A DNA stretch of 64,000 nt from Sphaerulina vaccinii (Eukaryota > Ascomycota > Dothideomycetes > Mycosphaerellales > Mycosphaerellaceae), in assembly GCA_022570795.1 (NCBI GenBank), contig JAKUDP010000004.1, positions 1,240,001 through 1,304,000 of the forward strand, read 5' to 3'. Below, piece after piece: positions 24,902 through 35,390 of this stretch. Position 1 is the first letter of the stretch. The number at the start of each line of letters is the position of its first letter. The notes beneath the pieces were generated by a model. That model was given only the letters and a program-made list of their open reading frames with translations, did not search any database and was not told the DNA's origin. Position numbers and translations under genes: made by a program.

Positions 24902-26703
24902 ATGCCGCCCTCAATACCGAACGACCATATCGGCGACCACTCTATCATTCTCGACGTTTTCTCAAAACCTGCCAATCTTGGACTGGCCACTATCATCCTT
25001 GGGATCGTGTTTATCATATATCGTACACTGGGCGATTCTCTAAAGAATGTTCCTGTCCCATTACTTGCAAGATTTACACGACTATGGCAACTGCGAGCAC
25101 TACACAAAGGACATTTCGAGCAGGTCAATGTGGACCTTCATAAGAAATATGGTTCGTTGATCCTGCTTGTTTCATATCTGTCATCGAGACTAATCATCAC
25201 AACAGGACCGGCAGTTCGCATTGCGCCTAATACTTACAGCATCGATGATCGACTAGCCGTCAAGACAATCTATGGACATGGGTCCAAGTTTGTCAAATCT
25301 ATCTTCTACGATCCATTTGATCGTGGAGACCCAGCCCAGGCCAATATCTTCAACACACGCGACCCACACTTTCATGCTCAGTCACGTCGACAAGTCGCTT
25401 CATTGTACTCGATGTCAATGATGGTGACATACGAGCAGTTCGTTGATCGATGCACTGACGTCCTGATGGGAAAGTTGAAGCTGTTCGCGGAGAAGAATCA
25501 GGCACTAGATGTGCCCACCTGGATGCAATACTATGTATGTGCGATATCACATCAACTCCAGCAGACTGGCTGACTTCATCAGGCATTTGATGTCATCGGA
25601 GAGATCACGGGTAAGTTCACCTTCCTTTGTGATAAGACTTGATGCGCACGTATCTTCCACTTACGCTCTCGAAGTCGGCAAACCTTTCGGGATGATGGAA
25701 CTTGGCTACGACTCCATGGGCATCCTCGGAGCGGTCGATGCCAGCCTAGTATATGGAGCATTTATGGGCTACTATGCTCCAGAGTGGCATCGTCGATTCA
25801 TTCAAGGGACAAACGCTCTCGGCCTCAGTAATCCTGTCAAACCCATCATGGAGTTCCTGGACGCTCGCGTCTCAGAGCGCAAAAACGGCAAGACGACAAC
25901 CGACCGCGATGATTTTCTCTCCAAGCTTCTCGCATTGCAAGCTGATGGTAAGGTCGACGATATGGCTATGCTGAACAGCGTGGGCTCCAACATCTTCGCT
26001 GGCTCGGACACCACTGCCGTTTCCTTGTCATCTGTGCTTTATCATTTACTTTGCAGTACAACTTGCAAGGAGAAATTACAGAAAGAAATTCAAGACTTTG
26101 CGAGCGAGGGCAAAATCTCAGATCCTGTCACCTTTGCTGAAGCGCAACAGATGCCATACCTGCAAGCAGTCATCAAGGAAGCTTTACGATTGCATCCTGC
26201 TGTTGGACTCCCGCTGGCTAGAGTCGTGCCCGAGGGCGGAGCTGAAATGGCTGGCTACTACTTTCCTGCTGGAGTGAGTCGTACAAATATCGTCGCATTC
26301 TGACCCATACGCTGACATCATGTGCAGACAGTGGTTGGCGTAAACGCTTGGGTCTTGCATCAGAACGAAGAGATCTTTGGTGCGGATGCCGCATACTTCC
26401 GACCAGAGCGATGGCTCGGATCGAGGGAAGAGCTGTCACTCATGAATGAGAATCTGTTCTCGGTAAGCTGCATAATCTCAGCTGCGTGTATCGAGTCACT
26501 GACCTGTGATGTAGTTCGGAGCTGGCTCAAGGACATGCATCGGCAAGAACATCTCTCTGCTGGAAATGAACAAAGTCATTGTCCAGATCTATCGCAACTT
26601 TAATATCGAGGACGTGAACCAGTCGGATCCGAAAGAGTGGTCGACAGAGAACAGATGGTTCGTGAAACAGCATTTCGAGTGCAAGATAGCACCTAGGTCA
26701 TGA
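24902..26703 (+). CDS. Cytochrome P450 monooxygenase (pisatin-demethylase-like class)
   Basis: Membrane-anchored haem monooxygenase. Model with six exons: 24902-25151, 25206-25534, 25583-25610, 25675-26273, 26328-26462 and 26515-26703, giving 509 aa. Visible: N-terminal anchor near residues 26-43; KYGPAVRIAPN after the first junction; I-helix oxygen-binding AGSDTT near 311; ExxR in KEALRLHP near 370; FRPERW; and the haem loop FGAGSRTCIG with Cys455 at the start of the last exon. Exon 3 is only 28 nt but is required by phase and by the DVIGEIT-GKPFG sequence. The N-terminal half resembles fungal CYPs that detoxify plant phenolics such as pisatin demethylase; the real substrate is unknown. The stop lies 46 bp from the end of the convergent permease gene. 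Confidence 0.9.
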
Positions 26704-26749
26704 TGTAGGACATACTGCCCATACTTACTTGACCTCCGTCTCCACCTCC

Positions 26750-28545
26750 TCAAGCTGAACATCTGCCCATCGGCTTATCAACACTTTCACCTCTCTCGAT
26801 ATCTGCAACCTTCTCCGCGTTGGTGGCAGTCTGGCCTCCGATGACTGCGTTCTCGAACTTGCTGCCTCGTTTCTCTGGGCCGACGGCGGCAGTGGCTGCG
26901 ATGCCGAGAGCAATGATTGCAGTAGCAACAGCCATTACTGGGCCATATGCTGGCACATCCTTTCCAACGCCGTCTGATGGGCGGACGAGGTGTGATTCGG
27001 CGATGGCGTTGACGATTTGAGCTGAGGGGCTTGAGATCATGTTTCCGAGTTGGTACTGTAAAGGGTTAGCGACGTCGAAGCAGTTACGCAGCACATGTAC
27101 TTACTGTAATTCCTGGGAACGAAGATCGGAATGCTGGTGGCGACAGCTCATTAAGGTGGATCTGCAGGATTGTCAGCGAGTGAAGATATTTGGTAACTTG
27201 GAGCTGCACATACTGGAATGACGCCCCATGCGCCCTGGATGAAGAACTGGATCATGAAACCTGAGGCCGAAAGTCCTCCCAGTGAAGTTGGCAAGACCCA
27301 AGCTGGGATGAGGCAAGCACTGATCAATGCCGCGCCGACCATAGCTCGGCGACGTCCGATCCATTGACTGAGGTATCCGATAATGGTTCCGCCAACACAC
27401 GCTCCAGTCTTCATCAAGATGCTTGCAATAGAGGCATCGTGGTTGCCCATCTTCTTCTGAGTCTTCATGAATGTTGTGTAGCTGTCCTGGCTGGTGTGGG
27501 AGTAGTAATTGAACCAGGTCATTAGGATGATGCAGTAGCTGTAAGATAATTGTCAGCATGATCGTTAGTTTGACTTCTGAGAGCTGGCACTGACATGCAC
27601 ATCTTCCACTCCTTTGCCAACATCTGCTTTGTCTCCGCCCAGAAGACACCTGGTGCAGCACCCTTGTGTCCTGCTGCTTTGCGCTCGCGGAACTGCTTGC
27701 TTTCTGGGAACACAATGCGAAGAAGGCCAACGCCAATACTGAGGCCTGCTGCGATCCAGAAGACGGTCTTCCAAGACTCGACTGAGCCACCGACGCCAAG
27801 ATTCGCGCACGCAGCACAGACGTAGCCAAAAGAGTAGCCTTGCTGCAAGATACCAGACATGAGACCACGAGCATCGACTGGACAGTTCTCGAGAGCCTAT
27901 ACATTCAAGTCAGCTCACTCAGATGGCAATGTGCGTGTTGAGCTTACCATCGCAATGGCGTTACCGTACACGCCGCCCATGAACAAGCCGAACAGCGATC
28001 GTACAGCGAGGAATTGACCAAAAGTTGTACTGTAGACAGTGGCGATTTGCAAAACGCCAAGGATGAGCATGTTGAAAACCATGGGCCACTTCCTGCCGAA
28101 TTGATCTCCTAGTAATCCGAACACTGCTGCTCCGACCGAACGCAGTAGGAGTGTGAGAGTGATTGCAGTCGTGATGTTCGTGTTCGAGGTGTCATAGTAG
28201 GATGCTAGCTTCGTCGTCTGGATGCTCAATGCATGGAAGTCGAAAGCGTCGGCCTACGCAACATATTAGCATCAACCTGTGACTGGATAATAGCGCTCTT
28301 GTCCATCTTACCGACCAAGCACAGAAGCCAACGATGAAGAAGACCCAAGCTGTAGGTGAAAGCTGTGCAAGTAGAGAGATGGGATTCTTGAGTGGCAATG
28401 GCTTCTGCCACTCTGTTCGAGACTCTCCATACTCATTCGTGATCTCGACTCGTTGTTCCCATTTGAAAAGGTCGCCGAAGCTCTGTTTTGCTGTTGCCCA
28501 GACTCCTACAGCAACAGGCTCAGCTGATCGACCTGTAGACTCCAT
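26750..28545 (-). CDS. JEN1: JEN-family monocarboxylate/proton symporter
   Basis: MFS permease for lactate, pyruvate or short dicarboxylates at the plasma membrane. Model: exons 28545-28312, 28253-27948, 27896-27595, 27538-27214, 27161-27105 and 27055-26750, giving 509 aa. The diagnostic JEN motif N-x-x-S/T-H-x-S/T-Q-D-x-x-x-T is present as NYYSHTSQDSYTT at about residues 291-303, directly after a splice junction (KMCI|YCIILMTW). Also visible are the MFS loop GDQFGRKW and the later GYLSQWIGRRRA. The N- and C-termini are hydrophilic, as expected for cytosolic ends. Fungal JEN genes are usually glucose-repressed; no regulatory site was identified here. Paralogues differ in substrate (JEN1 mono-, JEN2 dicarboxylates) and I cannot separate them. 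Confidence 0.9.
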
Positions 28546-29611
28546 CTTGAAATCGTCCTATCGCAAGATCGAAGTATGAGGTGAAGATAGGAATGTAGAC
28601 GGTGAAGTGATGTGGTGTGATAGCTATTCTGGTCTGGGCAATGGCGCACATGGCTTTTTTGTAATCTGCGAGCAGTGCGAGCTTGCAATGACACCCTGCC
28701 GTCGCCGAGACCTTGGCCATACCCCGGGCTGGAGAATCCTTGCGGTCTTTGCCCCGCGTCGTCGATACCGCGACACCGTCTCGGTTGTAGTCCTGAAGTC
28801 GTTGGGGATCTCTCTACGGCAGTTGGCGTGCTACCGTATTCGGATCAACTCCACAGATCTGATGCATAGAGTTCTGCGTACGCGTGTGTCCATTCCTTGT
28901 CTTTCAGCATCGTCTTGAAGGCGGAAATGCTCGTTCGATGTTGCGAACATGCCACCAACTCGGGGCCGACAGGTTTTCCACCCACGTGAGTATGGTCGTG
29001 TCAAGATGCATAAGCGGTCTTGGTACTAGACGAAGATCCAGCTTGGCGAGACTGGTCACTGGCTTGTAATGCTTCAGCTGAACGCCTCAAGTCTTAGCAT
29101 TGGCACAAGGAATGCTAGTGATCGCGTGGTTTTTATTGCATCGGGCCCAATTCAGAGGTCAACATCTTGGGGCTCCATGGGGTTTTATGGAGACAGTATG
29201 TGTACTCCACTGCCATGTGTGCATACGATGAAAAACGAGATCTAAGCGACATCTTGGCACGATAAATATCCGTGTGTGGTGCGGCTCAGTATTGAAGTGA
29301 TCCTTCGGTTTGCTGCATTTGGCTCGCAGGATTCGCGCGGGACAGCTCGGGCCGGTTTGTACAACAAACACAGCTCGATGACCGCAGTTCAATCGCCTTC
29401 ACCAGAGAAGATGATATGAACTCGTCCATTCGTTGAGACTTGGTCCTTGGCCTCGTTGCGTCCACGATGATAGCGAAGGTGATGGCAGCTTGGCATATCA
29501 AACATGCTGCGGGCAAAGACGGGTGCCATGTCTTCCAGTGTCGAAGCTGTTGTATGGGGAATGAGGTTGATAGGCCATATCGTGTGAGATGCGTACTCAG
29601 AGTGTTGAGCA
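28546..29611. other. Intergenic region between the permease and the helix-repeat gene
   Basis: About 1 kb holding the permease promoter and the 3' flank of the neighbouring leftward gene. Open frames are short and overlap on both strands without protein character. No repeat or RNA gene was recognised. Confidence 0.45.
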
Positions 29612-30757
29612 CTATCTGTCAGCAAGCGCCTGCCACACTGAGTTGGCAATCCTCGTCCATTTCTGCTCACATCCCATCTCAGTCCTGCGTGGCAACGCCT
29701 TCGCGATTTCCTGCCATGATAAAGACTTTGCTTTCAATTCCCGCAGAGTCTCAATCTCCTCATTCGTCCAGCGCAGCGTATCGACATGAGGGTCCCTCAC
29801 CTGGGCCCATTTCGTTTGACAAGACCCTTTTGTTCTACGCAGTGTAGCAGCAATCACGTTCCATGTGCAGCTATCAGCTCTCATTTTGAGCAGGACCTCA
29901 ACCTCTCGATCTGGCCATGCATTCGCGCAACCAGTGCCACGACGCAACTTTGCCACTCGTTGTTTAACAGTAGTTAATTCTCTATCTGGCAACAATGCCT
30001 TGACCTGTGCGCGAGTCTTGCCTTCTTTCAACGCCGTGCCAATCAGCCGGTCCACAGCGGCAGAGAAAGATCTGCTCGAGCTCCTGAGCCGGCGCGCCAC
30101 ACTTGCCGTTGATCGTTCCAGCTGTTTGGCTATATCCTCAACAGACAGACCCGATGCGCGGAGTGCAACCAGTTGATGGTCATCGTCCGGCGTCCACTCC
30201 CGTGATCTCAATCTTGGTGGTTTGTCGCCGTCCATTTTGTAGCGGTCGACAATAAGGGCCACACTGTTTGCTGGACGATTGATCTCTCTGGCAATTCGAC
30301 TGTATGGTTGACCTGAAATTCGAAGCTCCCTGACACGATCAACCTCGGCCTCCGTCCACATGAACTTCTTCTGCGGACCGGCGTGCCGGGGTCGTACATG
30401 TCTACGAAATCCTTGAACGTCAATTGGACGCTCCGGAGTGTAGTAGCCTTGATCCTGAGCATTGAATCTGTATACGTCTTGCAAATCATAAGTGCTCCGG
30501 TCCAGCGCTTTCGCTATTTCCGTACGACTGTTCCCTTGGCCCAGTAATGACCTTAGCTTGTCAAGCTCCTCTTGCGACCATGTACGTTCCAGTCGATGAC
30601 TTGTCAGACATATGGGTGAGCAATGGAATAGCCTCTTGACGTTGTGGCTTGGATCCGGGAGTGTTTTGCATCTGGTGGATTCCCAGGAGAGCTGTCTGTT
30701 GACCTGCACTTGGAATGTTGGACACCTTCCCAAATGTCTCAGACTTGACCGCCACAT
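29612..30757 (-). CDS. Six-repeat Myb/SANT-like helical protein, possibly mitochondrial
   Basis: Uncharacterised protein of 381 aa in one exon. It consists of six imperfect units of about 42-45 residues at about 58-97, 132-174, 187-228, 230-273, 280-322 and 328-372. Each begins with a Trp-containing start (RTWSQEELDKL, MWTEAEVDRV, EWTPDDDHQL, RWTNEEIETL) followed by I-A-x-x-L-x-R-S/T, the layout of Myb/SANT helix-turn-helix units. Unit 4 lacks the Trp. The N-terminus (MWRSSLRHLGRC, then many Arg and no acidic residues for about 24 residues) looks like a mitochondrial presequence. The likely role is nucleic-acid binding, inferred only from fold. Head-to-head with a related gene starting about 240 bp away. 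Confidence 0.75.
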   Translation of the reverse strand: MWRSSLRHLGRCPTFQVQVNRQLSWESTRCKTLPDPSHNVKRLFHCSPICLTSHRLERTWSQEELDKLRSLLGQGNSRTEIAKALDRSTYDLQDVYRFNAQDQGYYTPERPIDVQGFRRHVRPRHAGPQKKFMWTEAEVDRVRELRISGQPYSRIAREINRPANSVALIVDRYKMDGDKPPRLRSREWTPDDDHQLVALRASGLSVEDIAKQLERSTASVARRLRSSSRSFSAAVDRLIGTALKEGKTRAQVKALLPDRELTTVKQRVAKLRRGTGCANAWPDREVEVLLKMRADSCTWNVIAATLRRTKGSCQTKWAQVRDPHVDTLRWTNEEIETLRELKAKSLSWQEIAKALPRRTEMGCEQKWTRIANSVWQALADR

Positions 30758-30996
30758 CGACGAGTTCCCTGTGTGATGATATCGACGGTATTATTTATGC
30801 TTGGATGCAGGAGCGAAGACAATGTCTGTCGCAGCGAAGAAGTAGATGCCAAGATTTTCGGAAATGAGTCTCCACCTTCCCGATCATGGACAGCATCTCC
30901 TTCTCCTTCACATTTGCAACAACTTAACAGCACATTCAGTCGCTGAGACAGCAATGGGCACATGGCTCACGCGTTGCTAGGCATTCGGAACCTGGC
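30758..30996. promoter_or_regulatory. Shared divergent promoter of the two helix-repeat genes
   Basis: About 240 bp separate the start codons of two divergently transcribed, structurally related genes, so both promoters must lie here. No specific operator was identified. The ATG at 30962 on the plus strand is an alternative start discussed under the next gene. Confidence 0.5.
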
Positions 30997-31909
30997 ATGG
31001 CAGAGCATAACGCGATTCAAAACTCCCTGCAAGCCTTGATTTCAAGCAAAATCACGCGTCCCAAGCCCTCTCTGGTCGTTCCGTGGACTTGCTAGCAGTT
31101 TTGCTGACAAACCAGAACCAGAACGTAGCCGACACGGTTCGACGTGGACACAAGAAGAACTAGATCTGTTAAGGCAACTACGCTCTGCTGGAAAGAGCCC
31201 CAGGGAAATGCGTGCAGTGCTGAACCGATCTATCTACTCCATTGGGAACATAATATACAATTCCACGCGTGAGGCCAGGCCGATCAAACGCAATCTGTGG
31301 ACAGAGGAAGAGCGGAAACGATTGTGCGAACGACGCCAGCAAGGTGTTACAGTCAGGGCTATCGCTGAAGAGTTGGGACGCGTGTATACTGCCGTTGAAA
31401 AGCAGCTTCGAGAGCTACGTCCGCGAAAGAGTCATGTAGCGCAACCTGACCGCATCGCATCACGCAGGTGGACTCAAGAGGAACTGGACCGTGCACGCGC
31501 CGTGAAAGCTGAGGGCCTGACCCACCAAGAGATTGGTGTTGTGCTAGGAAGAACGCGCGGAGCTGTAGCAGCACGACTATGCACCACTGGTAAGGCGCAT
31601 TTTATGGTACGCAATCAAATCAAGCCCTTCACGCCAGCAGAGGACGAGCAATTGCGACGTCTGTGCAGCACGTTGACCTGCTTGGAAGATGTTCATAAAG
31701 CCATGCCTGCGCGAACATGGACGGCACTCGCAAAACGTGCGAGGAAGTTAGGCATCAGAGGCAAAGCGAATCCATGTCGGCCATGGACCGTAGCGGAGGT
31801 CGATCTATTGAAATCATTGATCCTTCAGCGACTACCTCAAAATGAAATTGCCACGCGCCTCCCAGGCAGGACAGTCGCTGCCATAAGTAGGAAGGCATGT
31901 AGGCTTTGA
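30997..31909 (+). CDS. Five-repeat Myb/SANT-like helical protein; 5' end uncertain
   Basis: Related in architecture to its divergent neighbour. Five units are seen, starting TWTQEELDLL, LWTEEERKRL, RWTQEELDRA, PFTPAEDEQL and PWTVAEVDLL, each followed by a helix-turn-helix-like I/V-x-x-x-L/M-x-R pattern. The first unit lies upstream of the first in-frame ATG of the long frame (31208), so the real start must be further 5'. Preferred model: exon 1 30997-31057, intron 31058-31115 (weak GTCCCA donor, CTGAC branch site, CCAG acceptor), exon 2 31116-31909, giving 284 aa. The alternative is ATG 30962, in the same frame as the body with an Arg-rich presequence-like start, but interrupted by a TGA at 31037. 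In that case the gene would be damaged. Confidence 0.6.
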
Positions 31910-32051
31910 GATTCAACCAATGGAAGCATATCAATGCCAATGGAGATTCTATAAGCCATTCCTGCCGGTACGAGAACTCCTGGCCCATACAATAGCGCAT
32001 CCATACCGAACTTGCAAGACGGCTACATCATCTGCGCTCTATTGCGTCTTC

Positions 32052-32747
32052 TCATACCCTCTCAATCTCCCCTCCCAACGCCCGCTTCCTCGCCTTCTTC
32101 AACCCCTCAAACCCATCCCAAACGACTTCCAACATTGTCACAATCAGGATCTCATCCTCCTTCACTGCCGACAACTTCTCGAATGCCAAACGCAGGATCT
32201 CGCCAACTCTTGCGCCTTTCTCTGACTCGTACACCTCTGTGCCATCGGCGGCAGTTCTCACCTCTATCCGCCTGGTACGTGGTTGCGTCGCGAAAGCCTC
32301 CAGAATCGGCTCATCCGCTTGCAGCAACAACTGCCTTACCTCCCGCAGGCGCATGTCACGCATAACAGCTCCATCGCGGCGAAGTGGGCGGAAGAGATAG
32401 GAGTGGGCTTTGACGATTGATTGCGAGCCAGCTGGTGCTGAGGAGAGAGGCAAGACGTCTGCGAACACATCTGTCAGTGGAATTTCATCATTGAACGGCC
32501 AGAGTGCTTACGGTAACCATATCCAAGGTCTGGAACCGTGAAGTCTGACCTCCAAGGTGGCCATGATTGGTGGAAGAGCATTTCACCGCTCTTAAAGAGC
32601 AGTGGTCGAATCTCCGGCGAGGTATCAATGAGGGAGCGCCATAGCTGGGAGACCTGGCGAGCTTGGGTGGATGGTGGCGAAATCGAGACGTATGATAATG
32701 TGCTCCAGGAGCTCGATTGTTTCAAGAGTACGCTGTCGGGCAGCCAT
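32052..32747 (-). pseudogene. F-box-like protein gene with a one-base frameshift
   Basis: Unrecognised fungal protein with an F-box-like N-terminus. From ATG 32747 the frame reads MAARQRTLETIELLEHIIIR and then LDFATIH. The continuing helix QARQVSQLWRSLIDTSPEIR is in the next frame. One extra C (a G in the GGG run at 32665-32667 on the plus strand) explains the shift. Without it the two halves form one F-box-like unit: leucine-rich first helix, ARQVSQLWRSLI, then SPEIRPLLF. The shifted exon ends at 32512, followed by a 41-bp intron (32511-32471) and exon 2 32470-32052. The C-terminal half is open and well formed, so a recent mutation or a sequence error are both possible. F-box proteins are substrate adaptors of SCF ubiquitin ligases; the target is unknown. 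Confidence 0.55.
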
Positions 32748-33340
32748 CTTGATGTTGCGGAAACAGTGGTGTCTCTCAGGTCACCGGAAGCTGAAAGATG
32801 TTGTTGTGTGCAAGATGTGGTTGCCCTGGAAACAGCTCACCTGATGGACGTTGATCGTGTCATCTGGTCCTGCGAAGCTCACTTCGAGATTGGAACGCGA
32901 AAAGCAGCAAAGCCTTGCCGGCTTCGGCGGTCCAGACAAGCTGAGGATCTGGCATGCATGGCCGCGAGGAGGTTGGAGAGAACAAAGAGGTGAAGCGTAT
33001 GGGTATCCTCAGTCTCGCTGTATACAATAGCTTTAGAGTTGATATACTGAAGGGTAAGCTTTGATCAAGAAGATGACAAGCTATACTGATCTGGGAGGAC
33101 TATATAGATCTGTTGAGTCGGCTTAGGTTTGCTGGCCGACTTCTTACATCGTCCGGCACGTTCACCAAAGTTCTTGCAGGAAGAGGCCAGACCGCCAGCG
33201 TTTGGAAGCCAGAACTTCAAGCTCCGCATACCAAAGATACTCGCCTCGCTCGAGTATCAAGCACTTCGCGAATGGAGATTGTTTGAATAACCAATATTTC
33301 CACTCTTCATTCATGTTACAGTGACAGTGACAATTACAGT
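32748..33340. other. Intergenic region between F-box gene and PEX14-tail ORF
   Basis: About 0.6 kb. Plus-strand frames over the 5' part are shadows of the F-box gene. I see no gene, repeat or RNA gene. Confidence 0.45.
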
Positions 33341-33748
33341 TCAGATATACCCTGCCCATCCTTCCATCCATCTCAGTATGATGACAGCTTGGCGCTTCTC
33401 CTCCTCAGTCGGCGGATTTACAGCATCAGGACCCTCCTCATCAAATGCATCGGGCCGTACGATAGACTCCTCATCGTCCTGATCATGATTTCCCATACCT
33501 CCCGGAACGCCAGGGTCATTTCCCTGCCTCCTGTACGCCTCCTGAATTTTGGAGTCTCTCAGTTTGTCGTCTGAAGATGGTATATCAACAGGCTTCGTCG
33601 CCGTCCCGCTTTCACTTGCCGCTGTTGACTCGTCCTGCTCCTGCTTCTCGTGGTTGCTCTGAAGTTGTTCGAGTTCTTGCACCTGCTTCTCGTGATAGGC
33701 ATCAGCTTGCATGCGAATCTCGAACTCTTGGTCCTCTGCCTGCTGCAT
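33341..33748 (-). CDS. Acidic ORF derived from a duplicated PEX14 tail
   Basis: 135 aa, rich in Gln, Glu and Asp, with a coiled-coil-like start (QVQELEQLQSNHEKQEQ). It lies in the same frame as PEX14, downstream of two in-frame TAG codons (34006-34004 and 33787-33785). Its text ASESGTATKPVDIPSSD repeats the PEX14 end ANESGTVQEAVDGSSS, and AEDQEFEIRMQAD repeats AKDAEVRMQDD between the two stops. The frame therefore looks like the third unit of a tandem duplication of about 215 bp. It may be a separate short gene, an extension of PEX14 reached by splicing or readthrough, or decaying sequence. No family recognised. Confidence 0.4.
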   Translation of the reverse strand: MQQAEDQEFEIRMQADAYHEKQVQELEQLQSNHEKQEQDESTAASESGTATKPVDIPSSDDKLRDSKIQEAYRRQGNDPGVPGGMGNHDQDDEESIVRPDAFDEEGPDAVNPPTEEEKRQAVIILRWMEGWAGYI

Positions 33749-34060
33749 TTTGAGTTCCAGAAAGCCAATACCATCACCTCCAAACTAAGAAGATGATCCG
33801 TAGACTGCCTGCCCTACCATAACTCTGTACAGGTCACTATCGCCATCATTGTCTCCATTCTGAGAAGACGATCCATCATCATCGCTCTCACTTGTTGCTG
33901 CTGGTTCATCGCTGCCATAGGTCGAATCATCTTGCATGCGAACCTCAGCGTCTTTTGCTTGCTTTACCGTGAGTCTGTGCAGGCCAGTACCGTCATCTTC
34001 ATGCTAAGAAGATGACCCATCAACAGCCTCCTGCACAGTCCCGCTCTCATTCGCAGCAGC
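33570..34060 (-). repeat. Tandem duplication of the PEX14 3' end, about 215-bp period
   Basis: Three diverged units can be aligned by the motif ending in CATCTTCTTAG on the minus strand. It occurs at 34004 (PEX14 stop), at 33785 (219 bp on) and, changed to CATCTTCAGAC, at about 33575 (a further 212 bp). Flanking protein text (SESGT, KQAxD, RMQxD) recurs in the same order in each unit. Confidence 0.65.
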
Positions 34061-35139
34061 AGCTTTTGCGTCTTCTGACTTCTTCTTGGCGGCCAATTGC
34101 CAGGCTGGGATGGCAGCTTTGCCGCCACTGTTGCCTAGCAAACGAGACTGATAGGGATTCGAGGAGCCTGATGATGTGCTCGCGGGAGCAGTATAAGGAG
34201 ACGAAGGCTTGTTCTCGCTCGCGCCGTTAGGTTCTTGTACGGCAGGAGCGGAGGACGATGATGTGCCATTCGCGCTTCCCAGAACTTGTCCATTCTGTTG
34301 TGGTTGCTGTTGTGGTGGTCCATAGCTTGGTGTCGCCCTCGTCGGAGCTGGTCCGCCCTGCATACGATTCTGTACGAGAGTCTTGAGACTCTTCATCTCC
34401 GTTCCCAACTCCTTCAGTCTTTCCTCTTGTGCTTGCTTCTCCTTTTCGATAGCCTTCGGAATCAAATCCCTCAGTTCTCCCAACTCTCGCGCATTTCTCT
34501 TGCTTTCCTGCTCTCGTTCGTCGTTCGCCATTTTCATTCGGCCGATCACACTTTCCACATCTGCCAGAGCAGCATCTAGTCTTTCCTTCCGTGCAGCTTC
34601 TGCATTCTTGAGTTCTTCTGTGTCGGCAGAGAGCTGCTCAAGGAGCTGGAAAGTCTTTTCGAAGCTCTCGTCCACACTTTTCTTGTCTTGTTCGAGTTGA
34701 GGCGGCGTGGGAGGCGCTATCAGTGGGAACACATATCGTTTCGCAGTCCAGTACAAGCCATAGCCAATGCCTGATGCTACAGTAGCGGCGATGAAGTAGT
34801 CTCTCCAGTCACGTCTTGGAATCTCGGGAGGAGGTTGTTGCCAGCCACCATATGGTTGTTGTTGGTAGCCACTGTTGTATGGTTGTTGGCGATATTGCTG
34901 TGGAGGCTGTGATGTTGTGCCTGGTGGAGGCGATTGGCCTGCGCGCGCGAGGGATGTGTCGATTTCTTCTTGAGTCAAGTTCTTGGAGCGTAAGAAGGCG
35001 ATGCGCTGTTCGATGGGAGCTGATGCGACACTCGGGTCTTGGAGGACTGGATATCGTTAGCCTGAGCCTCACCTCACCTCACACTTAAAGGGAAGTACTG
35101 ACAGGAGATGGCTCCCTCGACCAGATCCTCGCGCACCAT
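34004..35139 (-). CDS. PEX14: Peroxin 14, peroxisomal docking protein
   Basis: Component of the peroxisomal import docking complex that binds the cargo receptor PEX5 at the membrane. Model: exon 1 35139-35103 (37 nt), intron 35102-35047, exon 2 35046-34004, giving 359 aa. The N-terminal PEX5-binding helix bundle is clear (MVREDLVEGAIS, FLQDPSVASAPIEQRI, AFLRSKNLTQEEID) and is completed by the splice (S|FLQD). Then come a Pro/Gln/Tyr-rich linker, a membrane segment at about 96-113 (YFIAATVASGIGYGLYW), a coiled coil at about 138-225 and a low-complexity C-terminus ending DGSSS. The same frame continues past the TAG with duplicated tail units. Divergent from NDC80, start codons 251 bp apart. Confidence 0.93.
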
Positions 35140-35390
35140 CTTGACTGCTATTCTGTTTAGACTGTTCGATGTAAGTTGTAAGAGTAAGAGTAAGAGTGAA
35201 GCTGTCACGAGATGGATGGAGCAAGTGAGAGGGCCTCGGCTTGATCGGCAAGACCTTCCGAGCTGATCCCTGCAGACAGTGCGGGCGGGCGGGTTGCTCC
35301 GTCGCTTCGGTTTGTTTACTTTCGCCCCAAACACGTCTTCCACTGACAGAAGAGAAGACACACGCGACATTGAAGGACAAGAAGACAGCA
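35140..35390. promoter_or_regulatory. Divergent promoter between PEX14 and NDC80
   Basis: 251 bp separate the two start codons. Long open frames crossing this region on the minus strand are shadows and carry no domain. No specific element is identified. Confidence 0.5.
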
